Positions 1 to 8,301 of a stretch of 64,000 nt of DNA are shown piece by piece. The notes beneath the pieces are model-generated. The model had not been told where the DNA came from and made no database searches. It saw only the letters and a list, made by a program, of their open reading frames with translations. How positions within the stretch are numbered: the first letter of the stretch is position 1; every line of letters begins with the position of its first letter. The translations under genes and the position numbers were made by a program. This DNA is from an uncultured SAR86 cluster bacterium (GTDB lineage Bacteria > Pseudomonadota > Gammaproteobacteria > Magnimaribacterales > AG-339-G14), in contig CACOBG010000003.1 in the NCBI GenBank assembly GCA_902625415.1, forward strand, positions 1 through 64,000. The letters run 5' to 3'.

Positions 1-270
1 TTAAAAGCTAAAAATGGTGAAATTATATGTGCTAGCCAAGCTTACACTACTAAAAGCGGGTGCACTAAAGGCGCAAAATCTCTAATATTAAATTCCAAAA
101 AGAAAAAGTCCTTTAAAATTCTAAAAAACAAAGCAGGAAAGTTTTTCTTTAACGTAATCGCAGGAAACAATAAGGTAATAGCTACGAGCCAAGGATATAA
201 ATCTGAAAGTTCTCTAAAAAAAGGGATTGAAAGCGTTCAAAAAAACGCAACTAAAAAGAACTTATCTTAA
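1..270 (+). CDS. YegP-like DUF1508 protein, 3' part only
   Basis: The window opens inside this gene; reading frame 1 is open for 89 codons and stops with TAA at 268-270. The visible part holds the end of one and all of a second copy of the short YegP/DUF1508 unit: the pattern NGEIICASQAYTTKSGC is followed by a second unit with GKFFFNVIAGNNKVIATSQGY and ends GIESVQKNA. DUF1508 units form a small beta-sheet fold and usually occur in tandem. Their biochemical role is not established. Very lysine-rich. The true start lies outside the window, so total length is unknown. It converges on the next gene with only 2 bases between stop codons. Confidence 0.75.
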   Translation, partial: LKAKNGEIICASQAYTTKSGCTKGAKSLILNSKKKKSFKILKNKAGKFFFNVIAGNNKVIATSQGYKSESSLKKGIESVQKNATKKNLS

Positions 271-272
271 AA

Positions 273-2039
273 TTATCCCCAATAAAATATTATTGCGGGA
301 ACACTTATTATGATGATAAGAATTTCTAAAGGTAATCCCACTTTCCAATAATCACCGAATTTATAGTTTCCAGGAGCCATAACCAATGTATTACATTGAT
401 GGCCTATAGGCGAAAGGAATGCGCAACTTGCACCAATAGCTACTGACATTAAGAAAGGTTCAATTGGTTGATTAATCTTATCAGCAAGAGATACAGCTAG
501 GGGTGCCATAATCACTGCTGTTGCAGCATTATTTATAATATCTGATAGAAACATCGTAATGACCATTATCAAAACTATTAGCCATATATAATCCACACTG
601 GAAGAAAGGACTGCTAGATAGGAGGATACAGTGTCAGTAATGCCATAGGAAATTAAAGTATTTCCAATTGGAATCATTGCTGCTAACAAAATAACAACAG
701 GCCAATCTATATGTCTGTATACACCCTCCCCCGTTAATAACTTTGAGCTTACAAAACCTATAACACAGATTAAAAATGCCACCACGATAGGCACATAGTT
801 AAATATCACCAATAGCAAACAAATTGCAAATAATCCGAATGCTATAAATATTTTGGTTGGATCTCTTGCAACATCAAATTCTCTTTGCCACAAAGGCATT
901 AAGCCAGCTAGTTCTAGTTTTTCTGAAATATTATTTTTTTCTCCTCTGTTGGCAATTAACAAAACATCGCCTACCTTAAAAATTTCATTTGATAATCTAA
1001 ATCTAAACTTTAAACCTCTACGCCATAGACCAAGCAAAGACAATTCTCTTCCAATAAGTCGCTTGAAATATTGATATTTTCGTCCAATCAACCTTGATTT
1101 GGGAACAATAATGGCTTCAATACCACCCAAATCTTCAATAGAGGTAAGATCATTTTCAGAATCAATATCTAAACCAAATTCTTGTTGAATATCTGCAACC
1201 ATGTCAGGATTTATTTTCATAATAAGAATTTGGCCTTTGTATAGTTTTTGGTTGCCATGTATTTCTACTTTCTTTCCATTTTCATCTATTTGACCCATCA
1301 ACGCAGTATCTGTATCCAATTCTTGACGAAAATCTAAAGCTCTTTTTTCAATAAGCTTGCTATTTTCAGTTATAACCATTTCTACAAGATAATCTTCAAG
1401 TTCTATCAATGGATTATTTTCCGAATTTATTGGTCTTTGTTTGATTAATCTCCAACCAACAAGAGCAATAAATAAAATTCCTAAAATACTTACAGGAACT
1501 CCCGCAAAGGAAAAATCAAAAAAGGCAAAATCTTTATCCGCAAAATCATTTCTAAATTCAGAAATGATTATATTTGGTGGAGTTCCAATTTTTGTATTCA
1601 TTCCTCCAAGAATGGAAGCGAAGGACAGAGGAATTAAAAATTTAGATGGATTCCAATTCATCTTTTGACAAATACCTAAAGTAATTGGTAGAAGCATTGC
1701 CATAGCACCGATGTTATTCATGAAAGATGAGAGAATAGCTGCAAAAAAAGTTAGAGAAATCATAAATTGAATTTCATTGTTAGCGTAGGCTTGCAATTTC
1801 CTGCCAATGACTGAAATAAAGCCTGATCTTTCTAAACCTTTACTAATCAATAGCACTAAGGCAACAGTAATTACGGCAGGATGAGAAAAACCTTTAAAAG
1901 CTTCTTCAGGTTGAATAAAGCCAAGTAAAACAAAAACGGATAAAACTCCTAGTGAAATAGCATCGTACCGCCATCTACCCCAGATAAAAAGTCCAACCAT
2001 TAGGGTTAAAAGACCTAATATGATTATCTGATCAAACAT
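273..2039 (-). CDS. SLC13-family (DASS-like) anion permease with two RCK-C domains
   Basis: Predicted inner-membrane carrier of 588 residues. Hydrophobic segments fill about residues 1-200 and 400-588, and a soluble middle part (about 205-385) looks like two TrkA-C/RCK_C ligand-binding domains, an arrangement common in bacterial SLC13 proteins. The family signature GTPPN lies near residue 152, and a matching NNAAT segment lies near 511 in the second half. SLC13 members take up dicarboxylates, sulfate or other anions, usually with sodium; the substrate cannot be read from sequence. It is the last gene of a tight minus-strand operon behind a P450 and a DUF1295 protein: its start at 2039 directly follows the stop of the gene upstream. 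Confidence 0.82.
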   Translation of the reverse strand: MFDQIIILGLLTLMVGLFIWGRWRYDAISLGVLSVFVLLGFIQPEEAFKGFSHPAVITVALVLLISKGLERSGFISVIGRKLQAYANNEIQFMISLTFFAAILSSFMNNIGAMAMLLPITLGICQKMNWNPSKFLIPLSFASILGGMNTKIGTPPNIIISEFRNDFADKDFAFFDFSFAGVPVSILGILFIALVGWRLIKQRPINSENNPLIELEDYLVEMVITENSKLIEKRALDFRQELDTDTALMGQIDENGKKVEIHGNQKLYKGQILIMKINPDMVADIQQEFGLDIDSENDLTSIEDLGGIEAIIVPKSRLIGRKYQYFKRLIGRELSLLGLWRRGLKFRFRLSNEIFKVGDVLLIANRGEKNNISEKLELAGLMPLWQREFDVARDPTKIFIAFGLFAICLLLVIFNYVPIVVAFLICVIGFVSSKLLTGEGVYRHIDWPVVILLAAMIPIGNTLISYGITDTVSSYLAVLSSSVDYIWLIVLIMVITMFLSDIINNAATAVIMAPLAVSLADKINQPIEPFLMSVAIGASCAFLSPIGHQCNTLVMAPGNYKFGDYWKVGLPLEILIIIISVPAIIFYWG

Positions 2040-2906
2040 TTACCTAAATAAAGAAGGAATTAAAGCAGGAGTTTTCTTCATATATTCCTCGTAGTCTGGT
2101 CTTCTCTCTAGACTTCTATTATCCATCATTGGTATTGATGCAAAAATAAACATAGCCAACATAGATAAAGGACAAATAATAAGCCAAAAATTATCAAAGG
2201 ACTGAGATAACGAAAAACCAAACAAACCAAACCAAAATAAAATTTCTCCCAAATAATTTGGGTGGCGGCTGTATTTCCAAAGACCCTTATTCATCGTTAT
2301 GGAAGCATTTCTTTCGTCAGCTTTAAAAGTATGCATTTGTTCGTCAGAAACATGTTCTAGTAGAACAGCTAAAATTGTGAAAATACAAAAAAACCAATCC
2401 ACAAAAGATACTGGCTGATCATTTATAGTGATTGCAAAATATAATGGGAACAAACAAATGTTTACCATTAAAGTTGGAAAAAGATGTATTCCAAAAAAAT
2501 TAATAAATAATTTAAATCGTCCAAAAGTTTGATAAAGATTAATGTAGCGGAAATCTTCTTTTTCTAAACCCGGCCAAGTTTTTAACCAATTCCAAGTTAA
2601 ACGAATTACATAATAAGTAATAGGAATACCTATCAAAAGAAACCTTAATTTAGAAGACTCATCAACCTCAGGATAAATTATTAAATAAATAAATATCGGA
2701 AACGGTATTACAGACCAAAAAGGATCATACAAACTTGAATTTTTATAAATAACGCTGAAAGTGAATATTACTAATGTAGCTATTGTATGAGCTAGAAGGA
2801 TATCGAACCAAAGATGGCCCAAATCAAAATATGCTAAAGAAAAATAACCAAATAATATTGAAAAAAAATAAGCAAAGAAACAAACAAGTAAACTTTTTGT
2901 ATACAT
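2040..2906 (-). CDS. DUF1295 / steroid 5-alpha-reductase-like membrane protein
   Basis: A 288-residue polytopic membrane protein with about 7 hydrophobic segments. Near residue 215 it carries SRHPNYLGE, the hallmark of DUF1295 and related steroid-5-alpha-reductase and isoprenylcysteine-methyltransferase-like enzymes, where this region binds NADPH or S-adenosylmethionine. The family reduces or methylates lipid-like substrates in the membrane; the exact reaction is unknown here. It sits 5 bases after the P450 gene and abuts the SLC13 carrier, so the three are probably cotranscribed. Sterol-like or terpenoid chemistry would fit the P450 partner, but that is an inference. Confidence 0.78.
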   Translation of the reverse strand: MYTKSLLVCFFAYFFSILFGYFSLAYFDLGHLWFDILLAHTIATLVIFTFSVIYKNSSLYDPFWSVIPFPIFIYLIIYPEVDESSKLRFLLIGIPITYYVIRLTWNWLKTWPGLEKEDFRYINLYQTFGRFKLFINFFGIHLFPTLMVNICLFPLYFAITINDQPVSFVDWFFCIFTILAVLLEHVSDEQMHTFKADERNASITMNKGLWKYSRHPNYLGEILFWFGLFGFSLSQSFDNFWLIICPLSMLAMFIFASIPMMDNRSLERRPDYEEYMKKTPALIPSLFR

Positions 2907-2911
2907 TAAAT

Positions 2912-4285
2912 TTATTTTTTTGGTGTAAAACTTACAGGTAATTCCTGTATTGCGTTTACAAAGTTATTGGGGGTGTAAACTATATCTCCTGATTGTGTCA
3001 TATCTGGAAATCTTTCAAAGATTTTTTCATAGACAACTTCAAGCTGCATGTTAGCTGTATGTTTTCCTAAACAAAGATGCCTACCATATCCAAAAGATAA
3101 ATGTTTTTTTGCATTTTCTCGTCTAATGTCATACTTGTCGGGATTCTCGAAAATTTCAGGATCTCTATTGGCTGCTCCATACCATAAAGATATCTTTTCA
3201 TTTGGTCCTATCTTTTGATCACCTATTTGAGTATCAATCTTTGTAGTTCTTCTCATATAAGAAACAGGATTTGCCACTCTAATTGACTCATGAACCATAT
3301 TGGGGATCAAGGAACGGTCATTTAATACTAATTCTTTTTGATCTTGATTGTTTGAAAGTAAATTCATTGTGCCACTAATAGAGTTTCTTGTTGTATCGTT
3401 TCCTGCGAAAATTATTAACAACCAAGACCCGTCTAAATATTCATTTGGAAGTTTTTTTCCATCTATTTCAATGTTTGCAATTACAGAAAGTAGATCATCT
3501 TTTGGAGATTTTCGTCTCTCCTCTAAAATATGTCTACCATAAGAAAACATTTCATTGATCATATTAGTAAACATTTCTATTATTGCTGGATCTGGCGCTG
3601 CTTGACTTTGCTCTTCTGTAAGACTGATATTATTATTCTGAACTGCTTGAGTGGCGGCTATCAATTGTGCCATTTCTAAAAATTTCATCCATTCAATTAT
3701 TTTTGGTCGATCTGCTTCAGGCACTCCCAACATCTCACATAAAGTAAACATTGGCAGTTCCGCAGAAACACTTTCAACTAAATTACAGCTTCCAAGAGGA
3801 GCTATTGCATCTAGTAATTGATCTACTTTAATTTCAACTTTTTTTCTTAAATTACTTACATACTTTGGATTAAAAAAAGCCATATGGGGGTTTCTCATAT
3901 TCAAATGCAATAAACCATCCAAGCTCAACATATGATCCATCGTAGATCTATAAAGCGGAGTATCATCCATGGAAGTGAATCCATGTGTAAGAGTAGTCCC
4001 ACCTGCAAGTTGAGATGAAAATATCTCCTGGTTTTTTGAAACAAATTCAATATCTTTATATTTAGTTAGAACCCAAAAACCTGGTTCTGAGTCTTCTGGC
4101 CCTGTCTTATGAAAATATACAGGTGCTTGTTTTCTTAACTCAGCAAATTTCTCGTATGGCTGACCTTTTGTAAACATGAAAAGATCCGTTAAATCGAAAT
4201 CTCGTTCGAAAGAATAAACTTCTTGATACTTGGGAGAGTTTATTTTTACATATGGCTGTGAATCGCTGTTTAATTTTAATGACAT
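2912..4285 (-). CDS. Cytochrome P450
   Basis: A 457-residue soluble bacterial P450 of typical length. Landmarks are in order: oxygen-binding I-helix AGNDTTR near residue 298, K-helix ExxR (ESIR) near 335, and the heme-thiolate motif FGYGRHLCLG with the axial cysteine near 405. The general layout resembles the class I group that includes mycobacterial CYP125/CYP124, which oxidise sterol or branched lipid side chains, but the subfamily was not determined. No ferredoxin or ferredoxin reductase gene lies nearby, so electrons must come from elsewhere. It heads an apparent operon with DUF1295 and SLC13 genes; a tRNA-Arg lies about 30 bases upstream. Confidence 0.93.
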   Translation of the reverse strand: MSLKLNSDSQPYVKINSPKYQEVYSFERDFDLTDLFMFTKGQPYEKFAELRKQAPVYFHKTGPEDSEPGFWVLTKYKDIEFVSKNQEIFSSQLAGGTTLTHGFTSMDDTPLYRSTMDHMLSLDGLLHLNMRNPHMAFFNPKYVSNLRKKVEIKVDQLLDAIAPLGSCNLVESVSAELPMFTLCEMLGVPEADRPKIIEWMKFLEMAQLIAATQAVQNNNISLTEEQSQAAPDPAIIEMFTNMINEMFSYGRHILEERRKSPKDDLLSVIANIEIDGKKLPNEYLDGSWLLIIFAGNDTTRNSISGTMNLLSNNQDQKELVLNDRSLIPNMVHESIRVANPVSYMRRTTKIDTQIGDQKIGPNEKISLWYGAANRDPEIFENPDKYDIRRENAKKHLSFGYGRHLCLGKHTANMQLEVVYEKIFERFPDMTQSGDIVYTPNNFVNAIQELPVSFTPKK

Positions 4286-4314
4286 AATCTTATTTTACTT
4301 AATTTTCGAAAATA

Positions 4315-4391
4315 TGGCGCGCCCGGAAGGATTCGAACCTCCGACACCCTAGTTCGTAGCCAGGTGCTCTATCCAACTGAGCTACGGGCGC
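4315..4391 (-). tRNA. tRNA-Arg (anticodon ACG), CCA encoded
   Basis: The minus strand folds into a full cloverleaf of 77 bases. The acceptor arm is GCGCCCG/CGGGCGC with discriminator G and a genomically encoded CCA at 4315-4317. The anticodon loop reads CTACGAA on a five-pair stem, giving ACG. The T arm contains GGTTCGAATCC. It begins only 4 bases after the csrA stop codon, so it is probably cut out of a csrA-tRNA transcript. The same csrA-tRNA(Arg ACG) neighbourhood is known in enteric bacteria (csrA-serV-argVYZQ). Confidence 0.97.
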
Positions 4392-4395
4392 TATT

Positions 4396-4563
4396 TTAAA
4401 CCTCTTCAATTACTTTAGCGTGGATTTCTCCTCTATGAACCGGAACTGCTTTAGGAGCATTTATTCCTAATCGAACTTGGCCTCCTTTAATTTCCAATAC
4501 TGTTACTTCCACATTATCGCCAATTACAAGAGTTTGATCTCTTCTTCGACTTAAAACTAACAA
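4396..4563 (-). CDS. csrA: CsrA/RsmA post-transcriptional regulator, TTG start
   Basis: A 55-residue protein starting LLVLSRRRDQTLVIGD (TTG read as Met) and containing GGQVRLGINAPK and PVHRGEIH, the conserved strand and RNA-contact segments of CsrA. CsrA dimers bind GGA motifs in mRNA leaders and alter translation or stability. The start is TTG at 4561-4563; a GGGG-type ribosome site lies just upstream on the minus strand and no in-frame ATG exists at this position, so an ATG-only ORF search would miss it. The length is slightly short of the usual 58-65 residues because the variable C-terminal tail is missing. A tRNA-Arg follows 4 bases downstream. Confidence 0.95.
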   Translation of the reverse strand: MLVLSRRRDQTLVIGDNVEVTVLEIKGGQVRLGINAPKAVPVHRGEIHAKVIEEV

Positions 4564-4620
4564 ATTATTTCCCCTTTTTACTAAGATAGCAAAAAAACGA
4601 ACTATGCTAAAGGAATTTAA

Positions 4621-5475
4621 TTAAATATCTAATCCGTAGGGTGGCGCTTTTAAAATTTTAGGATTTAATAAATAGGTTTTAGTTCTGAGATAATCTGCTA
4701 GTTCTTGATTTGATAAATCTGATTCTATATTTGAATATTTAAAAGGCTCTCCTACATTAAATTTAAAATCACTTCCTATGCGCCTTTTTACCTCATGAAA
4801 AAGCAAAGAAGCTCTGAACATATCTCCAAGATGGCTCGCTAATTGAAACTTTATGGAATTACAACCATAAAAATAAATTGGGACAATTGTTGGGTCAGTT
4901 TGCTTAATAAGTCTTGAGGTAAATTTTTTCCACTCTGGATCAAAAGCCATTTTTGTACTTTCATAAAACTTAGCAGTAGTAGATACGGTACCAGAGGGAA
5001 ATATTATTATTGATCCTCCATTAGCAAGGTGTTCTCTCGATTTTTTTCTGGTATCAAGATTTGTCAACAAAGCTTGTTTATCTCCAGTAAAGTCTATCGG
5101 TAACAAATATCCTTTTGTTTCTGGTGCTCTTAACAATAGCGAATGTGTTAGTACCTTGAAATCATCTCTATATTTTGAAACAAAGAAACTTATTACCAAT
5201 CCATCTAAAACTCCATAAGGATGATTTGCCACAAAAATAGTGGGACCTTCTTTTGGAATATTTACATTGGAATTGAAGTCTAATTTCAATTTGAGCTGAT
5301 CCAAACACCCATGCCAAAAACTATCCCAATTGTTAGGATTTTCTTGATACTCTCTGTAAAGTTTATATAAAGCAGGTTGTCCAGCCAAAGATTCAATGGT
5401 TCTAATGATCAACTTTCGATACCAAGGATCATCTGGATCTGCGTAGCTGAAATATTTTGATTCAATATATTCCAT
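4621..5475 (-). CDS. PlsC-like lysophospholipid acyltransferase family protein
   Basis: A 284-residue protein of the glycerolipid acyltransferase superfamily. The catalytic block is ANHPYGVLDG near residues 87-96, which has the His and Asp of the acyltransferase motif separated by five residues as in the HPxGxxD subgroup; a second block IIFPSGTVS near 156-164 matches the glycerol-phosphate-binding region. Members acylate lysophosphatidic acid or make ornithine-type lipids; the acceptor here is unknown. It lies between tRNA-Ser and csrA on the minus strand, and both flanking gaps are short. Confidence 0.8.
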   Translation of the reverse strand: MEYIESKYFSYADPDDPWYRKLIIRTIESLAGQPALYKLYREYQENPNNWDSFWHGCLDQLKLKLDFNSNVNIPKEGPTIFVANHPYGVLDGLVISFFVSKYRDDFKVLTHSLLLRAPETKGYLLPIDFTGDKQALLTNLDTRKKSREHLANGGSIIIFPSGTVSTTAKFYESTKMAFDPEWKKFTSRLIKQTDPTIVPIYFYGCNSIKFQLASHLGDMFRASLLFHEVKRRIGSDFKFNVGEPFKYSNIESDLSNQELADYLRTKTYLLNPKILKAPPYGLDI

Positions 5476-5483
5476 ATATTTTA

Positions 5484-5573
5484 TGGCGGAGAGAAAGGGA
5501 TTCGAACCCTTGAAGGAGTTGCCCCCTTACCCGCTTTCCAAGCGAGCGCATTCGACCACTCTGCCATCTCTCC
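5484..5573 (-). tRNA. tRNA-Ser (anticodon GGA), CCA encoded
   Basis: A 90-base class II tRNA on the minus strand. The acceptor is GGAGAGA/TCTCTCC with discriminator G and encoded CCA at 5484-5486. The anticodon loop TTGGAAA gives GGA. A long variable arm (GGGTAAGGGGGCAACTCCT region) and the T arm GGTTCGAATCC are present. The gene fills the gap between the SMP-30-like gene (stop at 5577) and the acyltransferase gene (start at 5475). Confidence 0.96.
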
Positions 5574-5576
5574 ATT

Positions 5577-6623
5577 TTATTTAATATTAAAGCTAGCGAT
5601 TCTATCTCCATGAAAAGTACCCAACCAGATTTTATTTGTTTCTGGTAAAGCAACTGTAGCAGCTCCCATTTGTTTGTTGGAAAATTGATAACTATTGACT
5701 TCACTCAAATCCAATAATGAAAGCTGATGAATAGTAAAAGGCAAAGGACACTGAACTATTGATTCATCACACTGAAGTCCTTCTACACCGGAATAATTAT
5801 GTGCGGCAACCCACAAGCCAGTGTCTGTAACCAAAAGATTGTCTTTGCCTCCACCGAGATGCTTATAATCTACAGAATTATCAATAAGATTAAATTTTAC
5901 AGTTAATCCGGAAAACCAATAATTAATGTAAAGAAATTTCTCATCAAAAGATAAATCTATCCCATTTGGAAAAGATCCGCTGGTATTAGATACAACATCA
6001 AAACCAGTTTCTTTACGCCAATAAAAAACTTCTCCTGTATTTGAAATAAATATGCTTGCAGAAACTAATGACCATTCAGAAATATTAGAATCAAACATGC
6101 TTGTAACATAAAAAGAGCCATCTTTTTTTAAGGCAATATCATTAAAATATTTATTTTGTGGTGCATCCACACAACCTCTCCATATCAGCTCAATGGTATC
6201 TGTCTCTATTAGTTCAAATAATTCTATTGTTTCTCTAGGTAGATGATTTACTACTGCTAGCATATATTTTCCGTCGTGACGTTCAATGAGATCTATTCCA
6301 TGAGGTGATAATCTTTTGTCTTCTAAGCTACAGGTTTTATCTCCCCATTGATTGGCTTCATATTTAATTGAAATTGGCTCTTTATTATTGGTGCTTAAAT
6401 CAAAATAAACCAAGTTTCCAAATTTTGTATTTGGCGCAAGCGACCCAAATTCTGAGACTATGATTTTTGTCTTAGACGGAGAAAGATATAAATCTTCTGG
6501 ATTTTGAAATCCACAAAATATTTCAAATACTTCATCATCATCACAATTAGAAATTTCATTAAATTCGTTGAAACCGAAAGAAGAAAAAAAGAATACAATT
6601 GTTAAGAAAAGTTCGTATAGCAT
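5577..6623 (-). CDS. Secreted SMP-30/paraoxonase-like beta-propeller protein
   Basis: A 348-residue protein with an N-terminal hydrophobic segment (residues 1-17) that looks like a signal peptide. The body has repeated propeller-type motifs, including NDIALKKDGSFYVTS near 165 and PNGIDLSFDEKFLY near 215, which resemble metal-binding blades of the SMP-30/gluconolactonase/paraoxonase group. Members hydrolyse lactones or aryl esters, often calcium-dependent, in the periplasm or outside the cell. The exact substrate is not predictable. Its start codon overlaps the yadH stop by one base (TAATG), so it is the last gene of the moxR-VWA-yadG-yadH run. Confidence 0.72.
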   Translation of the reverse strand: MLYELFLTIVFFFSSFGFNEFNEISNCDDDEVFEIFCGFQNPEDLYLSPSKTKIIVSEFGSLAPNTKFGNLVYFDLSTNNKEPISIKYEANQWGDKTCSLEDKRLSPHGIDLIERHDGKYMLAVVNHLPRETIELFELIETDTIELIWRGCVDAPQNKYFNDIALKKDGSFYVTSMFDSNISEWSLVSASIFISNTGEVFYWRKETGFDVVSNTSGSFPNGIDLSFDEKFLYINYWFSGLTVKFNLIDNSVDYKHLGGGKDNLLVTDTGLWVAAHNYSGVEGLQCDESIVQCPLPFTIHQLSLLDLSEVNSYQFSNKQMGAATVALPETNKIWLGTFHGDRIASFNIK

Positions 6624-7396
6624 TAAGTCCTTATTCCGTATCCTTTTTTAAGCAGATAATAAGCTAGAGTAAAAAAGATCAATATGAAAAAGGTTATCAT
6701 CATCAAGGCAAATTGAACATTGATATCGGATACGCCTATCATTCCATATCTAAATGCATTAACCATATAGAGCAAGGGATTCACCTTTGAAACAATTTGC
6801 CAAGTATTTGATAAAAGATCTACAGAATAAAAAACTCCACCTAAATAAATTAAAGGAGTAAGAATGAATGTAGGTACGATATTTATATCATCAAAATTAT
6901 CTGCAAATAAGGCATTCAGAAAACCGGCTATTGAAAATAAAAAGGCAGTCATTACAACAACCAGGAGGGTCAATGGAATATTTTGAACAGTAATATCGGT
7001 AAATATTAAAGATGTAAGCAATACAAGAAAACCTACAATAATTCCTCTGACTACTCCGCCGAGTACAAATCCAATTAGAATCAAATAAGTAGGCATGGGG
7101 GATACTAGTAATTCTTCAATACTTCTTTGAAACTTCACGCCAAAAAAAGATGAAACTACGTTTGAATAGGCATTTGTAATAACTGCCAACATTACCAATC
7201 CCGGTGCCATAAATTGCATATAATCAAAACCTGACATTTTCCCTATTCTTTCGCCAATAAAAGTTCCAAATATCAAGAAATACAATATTGTTGTTAGTAC
7301 CGATGGAATCAAAGTTTGACTCCATATTCGAAAAAATCTTAAGACTTCCTTTCTCAAGAGAATGAATAAAGATCTTAGTTGTTCATTAATGGTCAT
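6623..7396 (-). CDS. yadH: ABC-2 type transporter permease (YadH family)
   Basis: A 257-residue integral membrane protein with about six hydrophobic segments and the ABC-2 export-type layout. Sequence such as FMAPGLVMLAV, RSIEELLVSPMP and NPLLYMVNAFRYG matches the YadH/NodJ branch. It overlaps the upstream ATPase gene by 11 bases, so the pair clearly forms one exporter. The cargo is unknown; related systems move lipids, polysaccharides or small molecules outward. Placed after the MoxR/VWA genes and before the propeller protein in one transcription unit. Confidence 0.88.
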   Translation of the reverse strand: MTINEQLRSLFILLRKEVLRFFRIWSQTLIPSVLTTILYFLIFGTFIGERIGKMSGFDYMQFMAPGLVMLAVITNAYSNVVSSFFGVKFQRSIEELLVSPMPTYLILIGFVLGGVVRGIIVGFLVLLTSLIFTDITVQNIPLTLLVVVMTAFLFSIAGFLNALFADNFDDINIVPTFILTPLIYLGGVFYSVDLLSNTWQIVSKVNPLLYMVNAFRYGMIGVSDINVQFALMMITFFILIFFTLAYYLLKKGYGIRT

Positions 7397-8300
7397 TATT
7401 GGTAAGTTTTAGATATAGTTCTTCAAGTCTATTGGTTTCATTTCTCATACTTAAAATTTCAATTCCTTCTCGATCAAAAAAATCAAATATTGAATTTAAA
7501 TTTGTACCTTTGTTCGCTTGGACCGAAAAAGTAGCATCGTCTATTTTTTTTATATTAAAATTTTCTGAAGAAAGATTCTTGCTTGTTTTTTCTTTTAAAT
7601 CAAAAACAAAAGTTTCTATCTCTATTTCTCTTAGAAAAGAATTCATATCTGAATTCCGAACAATTTTTCCACGATCAATAATGGATATGTTTTTACAAAG
7701 CCTTTCTGCTTCTTCGAGATAATGAGTTGTAAGAATTATGGTAGTTCCTTTATTATTTATTTCGATTAAAAACTCCCATAAAGATTTCCTTAATTCCGTA
7801 TCTACTCCCGCAGTTGGTTCGTCTAATATAAGAAGATCAGGACTGTTGACCAGAGCTTTTGCGACCATTAGTCTTCGTTTCATTCCTCCGGACAAATTCC
7901 TGCCTTGTTCATTTCTTTTGTCCCATAGATCCAATCTTTTAAGATAAAACTCACAATTATTTTTAATTTCAGAAAATGGCATACCGAAGAAACCTGCTTG
8001 ATGAAGCAATATGTTGTGAACTGTTTCAAATTGATTAAAGTTTACCTCCTGACCAACAATTCCTATCCTCTTTTTAGCTTCGGAATGATGAGTATCAATA
8101 TCTAATCCCAAAATATTTACTTTTCCTGAAGATTTATTAACCAATGAGCTGATGATGCCAATCATAGTAGATTTACCCGCTCCGTTTGGACCCAATAAAG
8201 CATAGAAGTCACCTTGCTCAACTTCAAAACTTATATCGTCTAAAGCTACTAAATTATTATCGTAAATCTTGGTAAGATTTTTGATCTCTAATGCTTTCAA
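7386..8300 (-). CDS. yadG: ABC exporter ATP-binding protein (YadG family)
   Basis: A 304-residue ATPase closely resembling E. coli YadG as I remember it. Walker A GPNGAGKST is at residues 37-45, the signature LSGGMKRR at 136-143, and Walker B LLILDEPTAG at 156-165, followed by the switch TTHYLEEAE. The C-terminal extension of about 90 residues ends RNETNRLEELYLKL, as in YadG. It energises the membrane partner YadH, whose gene overlaps its end. Its own start is 2 bases from the stop of the VWA gene. Confidence 0.93.
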   Translation of the reverse strand: MKALEIKNLTKIYDNNLVALDDISFEVEQGDFYALLGPNGAGKSTMIGIISSLVNKSSGKVNILGLDIDTHHSEAKKRIGIVGQEVNFNQFETVHNILLHQAGFFGMPFSEIKNNCEFYLKRLDLWDKRNEQGRNLSGGMKRRLMVAKALVNSPDLLILDEPTAGVDTELRKSLWEFLIEINNKGTTIILTTHYLEEAERLCKNISIIDRGKIVRNSDMNSFLREIEIETFVFDLKEKTSKNLSSENFNIKKIDDATFSVQANKGTNLNSIFDFFDREGIEILSMRNETNRLEELYLKLTNNDH

Positions 8301-8301
8301 A

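Noticed and set aside
4294-4314. A short AT hairpin after tRNA-Arg as a terminator
   Set aside because: The stem (ATTTTCGAAAAT) has too few G-C pairs and no clear run of T, so it is not a convincing terminator.
5462-5704. An 80-codon minus-strand frame across tRNA-Ser
   Set aside because: It is translation of the tRNA and the end of the propeller gene; no family similarity and it overlaps two supported features.
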